A DNA stretch of 64,000 nucleotides from Streptomyces sp. NBC_01232 (GTDB lineage Bacteria; Actinomycetota; Actinomycetes; Streptomycetales; Streptomycetaceae), in assembly GCF_035989885.1 (NCBI RefSeq), contig NZ_CP108518.1, positions 1,116,001 to 1,180,000 of the forward strand, written 5' to 3'. Shown piece after piece: positions 57,164 to 64,000 of this stretch. The stretch's first letter is position 1; each line of letters begins with the position of its first letter. The position numbers and the translations under genes were made by a program. The notes below the pieces were generated by a model. It was not told the origin of the DNA. It did no database searches and saw only the letters and a program-made list of their open reading frames with translations.

Positions 57164-57622
57164 ATGAACGCGCCCACCCCGTACTACGTCCAGGCCAGTC
57201 CGCTCGCGGTCCGCTTCAACGCGCTCTTCGGCAGGCTGGCGCGTCTCGGAGTCAGCCTGGCGGGCACCGCCGAGCTGTCGGTCCGCGGCCGCAAGTCCGG
57301 CGAGATGCAGCGGATCCCGGTCAACCCGCACACCTACGAGGGCTCCCAGTACCTGGTCTCGGTCCGCGGCCACTCCCAGTGGGTGCGGAACATGCGCGTG
57401 GCGGGCGGCGGCGAGCTGCGCGTGGGGCGCAAGATGCGTACGTTCACGGTCACCGAGGTCACCGACCCGGTGCAGAAGGCCCGGATCCTGCGCGCCTACC
57501 TGGAGAAGTGGGGCTGGGAGGTCGAGCGGTACTTCCAGGGCGTCACCGCCACGTCCTCCGACGCCGAGCTGGAGGCGGCGGCCGGTGACCACCCGGTCTT
57601 CCGGATCGCGGTGTCCGGATGA
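57164..57622 (+). CDS. Deazaflavin(F420)-dependent nitroreductase-family protein (Ddn/DUF385)
   Basis: 152 residues. The split beta-barrel has NALFGRLARLGVSLAG, SVRGRKSGEMQRIPVN (F420 phosphate contacts) and LVSVRGHSQWVRNMRVAGGG, typical of Ddn and FGD-like flavin/deazaflavin oxidoreductases. It reduces quinones or nitro compounds with F420H2. GGAGG precedes ATG 57164. It is the target of the divergent TetR. Confidence 0.88.
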   Translation: MNAPTPYYVQASPLAVRFNALFGRLARLGVSLAGTAELSVRGRKSGEMQRIPVNPHTYEGSQYLVSVRGHSQWVRNMRVAGGGELRVGRKMRTFTVTEVTDPVQKARILRAYLEKWGWEVERYFQGVTATSSDAELEAAAGDHPVFRIAVSG

Positions 57623-57813
57623 CCCCGCGCCGGGCCGGCGGGGCGGTCGGGCGGTCACCGGGCGGTGGATCCGCGCGAGGCGCGCAAGGACGGTGCCGTC
57701 TGTCGGCGGACCTCCCGGTCCGCCGACTCCGTACCGCCGGCGCGGACGGCCCGCACCACCCTGGGCCGCCCTGAGCCGCCCTGAGCCGCCCGCGCCTCCG
57801 TACACGGCAGTGG

Positions 57814-59211
57814 CTAGCCCTGGGCGCCGCCGTCGCGGTTCGCCGCCTGCCTGGCGTCCATCATGTGCAGTGCCCTGCGGGCCAGCGGGTACGTCCGTAC
57901 CAGGTCGGCCAGCGTCGTCGAGCCCCGCGTGATCCGGGCGAAGGCCCGCCACGCCGGGCCGAAGCCGGTGATCGCCGCGTGCAGCAGCCGCGGCTTGGCC
58001 TCGAAGAGGTTCAGCATCCGCGTGCCGACCCCCATCTCCACGCCCAGCCCGGCCTTGACCGCGAAGGCGTAGTTGAGGGCCTGGCGGCGCGCGTCCACGG
58101 CGTCCTGAGCCTCGGAGATCTTCACCGCCCACTCCCCCGCCAGCCGCCCGGAGCGCAGCGCGAAGGAGATGCCCTCCCGGGTCCACGGCTCCAGCAGCCC
58201 GGCCGCGTCGCCCGCGACCAGCACGCGGCCGCGCGAGAGCGGCGAGTCGGGCTTGCGGCACCGGGTGAGGTGCCCGGAGGAGACAGCCGGTTCGAAGCCG
58301 GCGAGCCCGAGCCGGGCGATGAAGTCGTCCAGGTAGCGCTTGGTCGCTGCGCCCTCGCCCTTGGCCGAGATGACCCCGACGGTGAGGGTGTCGCCCTTGG
58401 GGAAGACCCAGCCGTAACTGCCGGGCAGCGGGCCCCAGTCGATCAGCACCCGCCCCTTCCAGTCCTCCGCGACCGTCTCCGGTACGGGGATCTCCGCCTC
58501 CAGGCCGAGGTCCACCTGGTCCATCTCCACGCCGACGTGCGCGCCGATCCGGCTCGCGCTGCCGTCCGCGCCGACCACCGCGCGGGCCAGGACGGTCTCC
58601 CCGTCGGAGAGCACCACGGCCACGGTGCGCCGGTCGGGGACGGCTGCCCCGTGCTGTTCGACGCGGGCCACGGCCGTACCCGTACGGACGGTGGCGCCGG
58701 CCTTCTCCGCCGCGGCGACCAGGCCTGCGTCGAACTCCGGGCGGTTGATGAGCCCGAAGAGCATGTGCTTCGAGCGCCGGGTGCGGGTCAGCTTCCCGTT
58801 CATCGAGAAGGTGACCGCGTGGATGCGGTCCTTGAAGGGCAGTACGAAGCCCGGTGGCAGGGCGTCGCGCGAGGGGCCGATGATGCCGCCGCCGCAGGTC
58901 TTGTAGCGGGGCAGTTCGGCCTTCTCCAGCAGCAGGACGCGCCGCCCCGCGGTCGCCGCCGCGTACGCGGCCGAGGACCCGGCGGGTCCGGCCCCGACCA
59001 CCACCACGTCCCACACTTCGCCGGTCTCGCCGGCTTCCCCGGTCTCCGCGGCTTCCCCGGTCTCCGCGGCCGCCCCGCCGTCCGCCCCCTTCGCGTCCTG
59101 CCCCGTGCCCGTGCCCGTTCCGGTGCCGGTACCCACGCCTGCGTCTGCGTCCACGCCTGCGTCCGCACCCGCGTCCGTACCTGCGTCGCGTACGTCGTCG
59201 TCGCTGCTCAC
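57814..59211 (-). CDS. Geranylgeranyl-reductase-family FAD enzyme with acidic N-terminal repeats
   Basis: 465 residues. Residues 1-66 are Asp/Ala/Gly/Glu repeats (DAGADAGVDADAG, GVGTGTGTGTGTGQD, ETGEAAETGEAGETGEV) of no known role. The enzyme follows: FAD motif VVVVGAGPAGSSAAYAAATA, RYKTCGGGIIGPS, VLVAGDAAGLLEPWTREGIS. Relatives reduce geranylgeranyl groups of menaquinone, archaeal-type lipids or carotenoid precursors. GTG 59211 is the track start; translation could begin closer to residue 66. Substrate unknown. Confidence 0.85.
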   Translation of the reverse strand: MSSDDDVRDAGTDAGADAGVDADAGVGTGTGTGTGTGQDAKGADGGAAAETGEAAETGEAGETGEVWDVVVVGAGPAGSSAAYAAATAGRRVLLLEKAELPRYKTCGGGIIGPSRDALPPGFVLPFKDRIHAVTFSMNGKLTRTRRSKHMLFGLINRPEFDAGLVAAAEKAGATVRTGTAVARVEQHGAAVPDRRTVAVVLSDGETVLARAVVGADGSASRIGAHVGVEMDQVDLGLEAEIPVPETVAEDWKGRVLIDWGPLPGSYGWVFPKGDTLTVGVISAKGEGAATKRYLDDFIARLGLAGFEPAVSSGHLTRCRKPDSPLSRGRVLVAGDAAGLLEPWTREGISFALRSGRLAGEWAVKISEAQDAVDARRQALNYAFAVKAGLGVEMGVGTRMLNLFEAKPRLLHAAITGFGPAWRAFARITRGSTTLADLVRTYPLARRALHMMDARQAANRDGGAQG

Positions 59212-59393
59212 GATGTGTTGCTGCTCCTGATCACCCGGGTTGCTCCGATGCCGGGGAAATCCTACGGCGAGACACCGCCCCGCTCCGCTGTGCGAGGATC
59301 AAGACTGTCTTTCGCCCTGCCCGGCATACGCACACCCCGCGGATGCGGGCGGCGTACACGGAGAACAACGTCGCACCCAAAAGGAGCGTGCCC

Positions 59394-60758
59394 ATGTCCC
59401 AGAATCCGATCGCCGAGACCGTCGCCTCGCTGATGCCCCGCGCCAAGCAGGAGCTGACCGAGCTGGTGGCCTTCCAGTCGGTGGCGGACTGGGCACAGTT
59501 CCCGAAGAGCGAGAGCGAGGCCGCCGCGAACTGGGTGGCCGACGCCCTGCGCGTCGAGGGGTTCCAGGACGTGGCACTGCTCGACACCCCCGACGGCACG
59601 CAGTCGGTGTACGGCTTCCTGCCCGGCCCCGAGGGCGCGCCGACCGTGCTCCTCTACGCGCACTACGACGTCCAGCCGCCGCTCGACGACGCCGCCTGGG
59701 TCTCCCCCGCCTTCGAGCTGACCGAGCGCGACGGCCGCTGGTACGGGCGCGGCGCGGCCGACTGCAAGGGCGGGTTCATCATGCACCTGCTGGCGCTGCG
59801 CGCGCTGAAGACCAACGGTGGTGTGCCCGTGAGCGTGAAGGTGATCGTCGAGGGCTCGGAGGAGCAGGGCACCGGCGGCCTGCAGCAGTACGCCGAGGCC
59901 CACCCGGAGCTGCTGACCGCGGACACCATCGTCATCGGCGACGCGGGCAACTTCCGCCTCGGCCTGCCGACCGTGACCGCCACCCTGCGCGGTATGTGCC
60001 TGATCAAGGTGAAGATCGACACCCTGGGCGGCAACCTGCACTCGGGCATGTTCGGCGGCGCAGCCCCCGACGCGCTGGCCGCGCTGATCCGCGTGCTCGA
60101 CTCGCTGCGCGCGGCGGACGGTTCGACGACCGTGGACGGGCTCGCCTCGGACGCGGTGTGGGAGGGCCTCCAGTACCCGGATGCGGACTTCCGCGCCGAT
60201 GCGAAGGTGCTGGACGGCGTCGAGCTCATCGGTGAGGGCACGATCGCGGACCGGCTGTGGGCCCGCCCGGCCGTCACGGTGCTCGGCATCGACTGCCCGC
60301 CGGTGGTGGGCGCGACCCCGTCGGTGCACGCGAGCGCCGGCGCGCTGATCAGCCTGCGGGTGCCGCCGGGCGTTGACACCGCCGCGGCCGTCAAGCTGCT
60401 GGAGGCCCACCTCGTGGCGCACACCCCGTGGAAGGCGCGGCTGGAGCTGCAGGTCGTGGGCCAGGGGCAGCCGTTCCAGGCGGACACCAGCAGCCCGGCG
60501 TACGCCTCGATGGCGGCGGCCCTGCAAGAGGCCTACCCCGGCGAGGAGATGCAGGTCGCGGGCATGGGCGGCTCGATCCCGCTGTGCAACACGCTGACGG
60601 AGCTGTACCCGGACGCGGAGATGCTGCTGATCGGGCTGAGCGAGCCGGAGGCGCAGATCCACGCGGTGAACGAGAGCGTGTCCCCGCAGGAGCTGGAGCG
60701 CCTGTCGGTGGCGGAGGCCCTCTTCCTCGTCAACTACGCGGAGTCCAAGCAGGGCTGA
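59394..60758 (+). CDS. M20-family metallopeptidase (dipeptidase)
   Basis: 454 residues. Di-zinc peptidase motifs: LLYAHYDVQPPLDD (His/Asp), YGRGAADCKGGF (bridging Asp), VEGSEEQGTGG (catalytic Glu), VIGDAGNFRLG and a late His in EAQIHAVNESVSP. A lid domain (about 185-330) lies between. It hydrolyses dipeptides or N-acyl amino acids in the cytosol. ATG 59394 has AAGGAG 9 nt upstream; the in-frame ATG 59343 would start with unrelated residues. Confidence 0.9.
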   Translation: MSQNPIAETVASLMPRAKQELTELVAFQSVADWAQFPKSESEAAANWVADALRVEGFQDVALLDTPDGTQSVYGFLPGPEGAPTVLLYAHYDVQPPLDDAAWVSPAFELTERDGRWYGRGAADCKGGFIMHLLALRALKTNGGVPVSVKVIVEGSEEQGTGGLQQYAEAHPELLTADTIVIGDAGNFRLGLPTVTATLRGMCLIKVKIDTLGGNLHSGMFGGAAPDALAALIRVLDSLRAADGSTTVDGLASDAVWEGLQYPDADFRADAKVLDGVELIGEGTIADRLWARPAVTVLGIDCPPVVGATPSVHASAGALISLRVPPGVDTAAAVKLLEAHLVAHTPWKARLELQVVGQGQPFQADTSSPAYASMAAALQEAYPGEEMQVAGMGGSIPLCNTLTELYPDAEMLLIGLSEPEAQIHAVNESVSPQELERLSVAEALFLVNYAESKQG

Positions 60759-60794
60759 CCCGCCTGCCGCCGAACTCCCCGGAGGATCGGCCGT

Positions 60795-60827
60795 GTACGC
60801 CCAGGGCGCGCTGCGCTCTGGGCGTAC
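60795..60827 (+). terminator. Hairpin after the dipeptidase gene
   Basis: Perfect 10-bp arms GTACGCCCAG / CTGGGCGTAC, 13-nt loop; the right arm motif GGGCGTAC recurs at 60836-60843. Confidence 0.55.
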
Positions 60828-60899
60828 TGCGCTCCGGGCGTACCCCGCTCCCGGCGAAGTCACATGCCCCGGGCGGCCGGCCGTGCGTACGTTCGCCGT

Positions 60900-61598
60900 A
60901 TGGATCTCGTCGAAGTACTTCCGAACCGGCTCCACATGCTCCGCTTCCCCGTCGGCCAGGCCTATCTCTGGCAGGACGCCGAAGCCCTCACCCTGATCGA
61001 CTCGGGCAACGCCGGGTCGGCTGCCGAGATCGAGGGGGCGATACGTTCCCTCGGGCTGGACCCCGGGCGGCTGGAGCGCATCGTCCTCACGCACTGCCAC
61101 GGCGATCACACGGGCGCGGCCGGTGAGCTCGCCGCCCGCTGGGGCGCGCGCGTACTGGCCCACCGGCTGGACGCGCCCGTGATCCGGGGCGAGCGGCCCG
61201 TACCCGAACCGGTGCTGCTGGACTGGGAGGTCCCGCTGTACGAACACGCGCTGGCGGTGGTGCCCGCGGCCCCGCCCACCCCGGTCGACGGGGAGCTGGA
61301 GGACGGGGACGCCCTGGGCTTCGGGGACGGGGCGTACGTGGTCCACGCCCCGGGCCACACGGACGGCAGCATCGGGATCCACCTCCCGCGCCACGGCGTG
61401 CTGTTCACGGGCGACTGCGTCGCCGCCGTCGGCCCGCTGATGCTGGGCGTCTTCAACGTGCACCGCGGCCGGGCGATCGAGACCTTCCACCGCCTGGCCG
61501 CGCTCGCCCCTTCGATCGCGTGCTTCGGCCACGGCGACCCCCTGACGGTGGACACGGCCGCGGCCCTGGCCAAGGCCGCGGGGGAAACCCCCGCCTGA
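60900..61598 (+). CDS. Metallo-beta-lactamase-fold hydrolase
   Basis: 232 residues. Metal site HxHxDH in VLTHCHGDHTGAAG, later His in APGHTDGS, Asp in FTGDCVAAVG and final His in CFGHGDPL. Short glyoxalase-II-like proteins of this kind cleave thioesters or lactones. ATG 60900 (MDLVEVLPNRLHML). No operon partner; a hairpin precedes it. Confidence 0.88.
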   Translation: MDLVEVLPNRLHMLRFPVGQAYLWQDAEALTLIDSGNAGSAAEIEGAIRSLGLDPGRLERIVLTHCHGDHTGAAGELAARWGARVLAHRLDAPVIRGERPVPEPVLLDWEVPLYEHALAVVPAAPPTPVDGELEDGDALGFGDGAYVVHAPGHTDGSIGIHLPRHGVLFTGDCVAAVGPLMLGVFNVHRGRAIETFHRLAALAPSIACFGHGDPLTVDTAAALAKAAGETPA

Positions 61599-61621
61599 GG
61601 GCGGGCCGGGCCACGACGGCC

Positions 61622-62677
61622 TCAGCCGGTGGGAACGCCCGCCTCCAGGTAGAGGGGGCGGCCGCGTTCCCGGGCGCGCAATGCCCAGCGCAGGCGTTCG
61701 TAGCGGTGCTGCGGAAGCAGGCCGGCGGCCTCGGTCTCCGTGACGAAGCGCCAGGCCCGCAGCTCCGGGCCCGGCAGTCGGAGCCGGGCCCTGGCCCCCT
61801 CCAAAAGCCGGCCGCCGTCGAAGAGCAGGCGCAGCCCGCCGTAGCCGGGCGGCTGCGGCGGCTCCCAGTCGACGACCAGCAGCCCGGGCGTCCGTTCCAG
61901 TACGACGCCCAGTTCTTCGGCGACCTCCCGTACGCCCGCGCATGCCGGCGCCTCGCCCGCCTCGACGACCCCGCCGGGGAACTCCCAGCCCGGCTTGTAC
62001 GTCGGATCCACCAGCAGCACCCGGTCCTGCTCGTCGAAGAGCAGCACCCCGGCGGCCACCGTCTCGCGGGTCGGCTCCGGGGTCTGCACGATGTCGCAGA
62101 CCCGGGCCGTCTCCGAGCGGACGGCATCGGCGATGCGCTCCGCCGTCTCGCGCGGGGTCAGGACCCCGTTGTCGATGACGTGCGCGTCACCGGTCAGCCA
62201 GCCGAGGGCCTGCTGGTAGGCAGGTATGTGGTCGTACGCCCACTGCCGGACCCGGAGGTCCACCTCCGCGGGCTCCCCGGGCTCCTTCCGGGTGGCGATG
62301 CGCTCCCGCAGGATCGTTTCCGCTGGGGCCAGCAGCACATGCCGCACCGGGATCCGACGCGCCGCCAGCCCGCCGAAGATCTCGTCCCGGTACTCCTGGC
62401 GCAGCAGCGTCATCGGTACGACGAGCACCCCGCCCAGTTCGGCCAGCATCGCCGCGGCGGTGTCCACCACCAACCGCCGCCAGCTCGGGAGGTCCTGGTA
62501 GTCGCTCACCTCGGCGAGCCGTTTCGGCGGCAGCAGCACGCGCAGCGCGTCTGCGACGAGCTCCGGGTCGAACAGGGTGCTGTCCGGCAGGATTCCGGTC
62601 AGTTCGCGGGCCGTGCTGGTCTTTCCGGCGCTGAATGTGCCGTTGATCCAGACAATCACGTCTACCCCTCTCCCCAT
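61622..62677 (-). CDS. P-loop kinase fused to a NUDIX hydrolase
   Basis: 351 residues. Residues 1-185 are a P-loop NTPase with WINGTFSAGKTSTARELTG (Walker A 13-20), resembling AAA_33/adenylylsulfate-kinase-like and zeta-type kinases. Residues 205-351 are a NUDIX domain with a complete box GGVVEAGEAPACAGVREVAE followed by ELGV. The pairing of a nucleotide or small-molecule kinase with a phosphohydrolase suggests a bifunctional nucleotide or sugar-phosphate enzyme. ATG 62677. No named family assigned. Confidence 0.88.
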   Translation of the reverse strand: MGRGVDVIVWINGTFSAGKTSTARELTGILPDSTLFDPELVADALRVLLPPKRLAEVSDYQDLPSWRRLVVDTAAAMLAELGGVLVVPMTLLRQEYRDEIFGGLAARRIPVRHVLLAPAETILRERIATRKEPGEPAEVDLRVRQWAYDHIPAYQQALGWLTGDAHVIDNGVLTPRETAERIADAVRSETARVCDIVQTPEPTRETVAAGVLLFDEQDRVLLVDPTYKPGWEFPGGVVEAGEAPACAGVREVAEELGVVLERTPGLLVVDWEPPQPPGYGGLRLLFDGGRLLEGARARLRLPGPELRAWRFVTETEAAGLLPQHRYERLRWALRARERGRPLYLEAGVPTG

Positions 62678-62751
62678 GGCTCGTCCGGAGCCCCCAGTGG
62701 CTTGCCCGCATCACCCTGCCACGAAAACCTCGGTTTCCACCGATTGCTTAT

Positions 62752-62759
62752 CCTCGAGG
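62752..62759. promoter_or_regulatory. Palindrome CCTCGAGG upstream of the LacI gene
   Basis: Eight-base perfect palindrome 38 bp before the start, with wider CCTCG...CGAGG framing (62728-62759). Possible autoregulatory operator; low certainty. Confidence 0.3.
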
Positions 62760-62797
62760 TCACAGCCCTGCACGTGAGCCCCGGAGGATTCGCCACC

Positions 62798-63835
62798 GTG
62801 CCCCACAACCGCCGCCCGTTCGAGCCCCGCTACGGCAACCGGCCGACCATGAAGGACGTGGCGTCCCAGGCGGGCGTCGGCCTCAAGACGGTGTCGCGCG
62901 TGGTCAACGGGGAGCCGGGGGTCACCCCCGAGACGGAGAAGCGGGTCCAGGAGGCCATCGAGGCCCTCGGTTTCCGGCGCAACGACAGCGCCCGGGTGCT
63001 GCGCAAGGGCCGTACCGCCACCGTGGGCCTGGTCCTGGAGGATCTCGCCGACCCCTTCTACGGCCCGCTGAACCGGGCGGTGGAGGAGGTGGCCCGCGCG
63101 CACGGGGCGCTGCTCATCAACGGCTCCAGCGCCGAGGACCCGGACCGGGAGCGGGAGTTGGCGCTCGCGCTGTGCGCCCGCCGGGTGGACGGTCTCATCG
63201 TGATCCCGGCCGGGGACGACCACCGCTATCTGGAGCCGGAGATGCGGGCCGGTGTGTCCACGGTGTTCGTGGACCGCCCGGCGGGCCGGATCGAGGCCGA
63301 TGTCGTCCTCTCGGACAGCTTCGGAGGCGCGCGGGGCGGGGTGGCCCACCTGATCGCGGGCGGCCACCGCCGGATCGGGTTCATCGGCGACCAGCCCCGC
63401 ATCCACACGGTGGCGGAACGGCTGCGCGGCTACCGCGAGGCGATGGCGGAGGCGGGCCTGCCGGTGGCCGAGTCCTGGGTCTCCCTCGGGTCGACGGCCC
63501 CGGAGCGGGTCGCGGCGGCGGCGCGGGCGATGCTCGCGGGCTCGGACCCGGTGACCGCCGTCTTCGCCGGCAACAACCGGGTGACGGTCACGGTCGTACG
63601 GGTCCTCGCGGCGCACGGCCGGCCGGTGGCGCTGGTCGGCTTCGACGACTTCGAGCTGGCCGACCTGCTGCGGCCCGGCGTGACGGTGGTGGCCCAGGAT
63701 CCGGCGGCCCTGGGCCGGGTGGCCACGGACCGCCTGTTCCAACGCCTCGCGGGAGTCGACCTGACCCCGTCCCGCATCGAACTCCCGACCCGCCTGATCC
63801 CCCGCGGCTCGGGCGAACTCCCCCCGGCCGCCTGA
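62798..63835 (+). CDS. LacI-family transcriptional regulator
   Basis: 345 residues. HTH and hinge TMKDVASQAGVGLKTVSRVV (about 19-38), then a periplasmic-binding-protein-like domain: VGLVLEDLADPFYGPLNR, ERELALALCARRVDGLIVIP, RRIGFIGDQPRIHTVAERLRG, VALVGFDDFELADLLRPGVT. It probably senses a sugar; no transport or catabolic genes are in view. GTG 62798 has GGAGG upstream at 11 nt; GTG 62774 is another in-frame start. Confidence 0.92.
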   Translation: MPHNRRPFEPRYGNRPTMKDVASQAGVGLKTVSRVVNGEPGVTPETEKRVQEAIEALGFRRNDSARVLRKGRTATVGLVLEDLADPFYGPLNRAVEEVARAHGALLINGSSAEDPDRERELALALCARRVDGLIVIPAGDDHRYLEPEMRAGVSTVFVDRPAGRIEADVVLSDSFGGARGGVAHLIAGGHRRIGFIGDQPRIHTVAERLRGYREAMAEAGLPVAESWVSLGSTAPERVAAAARAMLAGSDPVTAVFAGNNRVTVTVVRVLAAHGRPVALVGFDDFELADLLRPGVTVVAQDPAALGRVATDRLFQRLAGVDLTPSRIELPTRLIPRGSGELPPAA

Positions 63836-63838
63836 CCG

Positions 63839-64000
63839 TCACCGGATCAGCGCCCGCAGCACGGGCACGGACGCCCCGGCGGCCGCGAGCCCGGCAAGCA
63901 CGGACGGTGCGGCGCCGGACCCGCCGAGGAAGGTCAGGCCGCCGGCCGTGAGGCCGATCAGGACCGCGGCGAGCAGCACGACGGCGGCGTGCAGGGTCAC
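63839..64000 (-). CDS. Small hydrophobic protein (possibly complete, at window edge)
   Basis: Reading the minus strand from the window end gives GTG and 53 residues, VTLHAAVVLLAAVLIGLTAG then GLTFLGGSGAAPSVLAGLAA and a basic end LRALIR. One or two membrane helices. The GTG at 64000 may be the true start, or the gene may continue outside. It is convergent with the LacI gene, 3 bp apart. I did not find a family name. Confidence 0.6.
   Translation of the reverse strand: MTLHAAVVLLAAVLIGLTAGGLTFLGGSGAAPSVLAGLAAAGASVPVLRALIR

Noticed and set aside
1..64000. tRNA or rRNA genes
   Set aside because: No cloverleaf with TTCGA-type T-loop or rRNA signature was found by eye; a tRNA scan would settle it.

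Overview
The window is very high-GC DNA with dense third-position G/C coding, frequent GTG starts, small intergenic gaps, mycothiol- and F420-type enzymes, SpoIIE-type phosphatase, PASTA-less Ser/Thr kinases and actinobacterial DUF families (DUF6777, streptophobe, DUF6191, DUF6643, DUF6332 by recognition). This points to a Streptomyces chromosome, probably the conserved core or near-core; no rRNA, tRNA, CRISPR array, prophage or PKS/NRPS genes are visible. About 57 protein genes, one broken transposase and many short repeats and operators are described.

Layout. 1-0.8 kb: 3' end of a dihydroxyacetone kinase operon (dhaL, dhaM). 0.8-4.8 kb: S4 RNA-binding protein, a TOBE/HTH regulator and the molybdate uptake genes modA and a fused modBC. 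4.8-9.3 kb: PAS-GAF-SpoIIE phosphatase and a NarL-type two-component pair. 9.4-16.6 kb: a signalling and transport locus (DUF6777 protein, streptophobe membrane protein, Ser/Thr kinase, SH3-like protein, double-FHA ABC exporter) that resembles the mycobacterial PknF/Rv1747 pair with added parts. 16.8-19.7 kb: cation efflux protein, NUDIX hydrolase, Tm-1-like protein carrying a TTA codon. 19.9-22.5 kb: a receptor Ser/Thr kinase whose outside domain is repeated in the next, translationally coupled gene. 22.8-30.3 kb: acetyltransferase-AAA fusion, membrane glycosyltransferase, secreted trypsin-like protease, acyltransferase, NUDIX and Lnt. 30.3-32.0 kb: IS5-family transposase debris and a second copy of its end flank a lipoprotein gene built from two repeats.

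32.0-37.1 kb: FAD monooxygenase divergent from a TetR gene that is coupled to an ADP-ribosylglycohydrolase, with a large palindromic operator between; then an antibiotic-resistance-type ABC-F gene with its own promoter and operators but no adjacent regulator. 37.2-44.7 kb: glutamate-racemase-like protein, a repeat-rich gap, HpnB-like glycosyltransferase, MOSC protein, Rv1733c-like protein and an 824-residue beta-helix/AAA ATPase. 44.7-50.5 kb: a membrane-embedded alpha/beta hydrolase, SRPBCC protein, zinc-ribbon protein, Cds1-like PLP enzyme and an anti-sigma-type ATPase. 50.6-59.2 kb: a 57-bp palindromic element, ROK regulator, AlkB, mycothiol-dependent isomerase, small membrane and lipoproteins, a secreted spherulin-4 protein with a TTA codon, a TetR/F420-oxidoreductase pair and a geranylgeranyl-reductase-like enzyme. 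59.4-64 kb: M20 dipeptidase, metallo-beta-lactamase-fold hydrolase, P-loop kinase-NUDIX fusion, LacI regulator and the end of a small membrane protein.

The strongest candidates for something new are the extended FHA-ABC/kinase locus, the kinase and partner sharing an ectodomain, the beta-helix/AAA protein, the membrane hydrolase whose helices lie inside the hydrolase fold, and the operator-rich ABC-F and TetR/ADP-ribosylglycohydrolase regions. No single new system is proven by the sequence alone.
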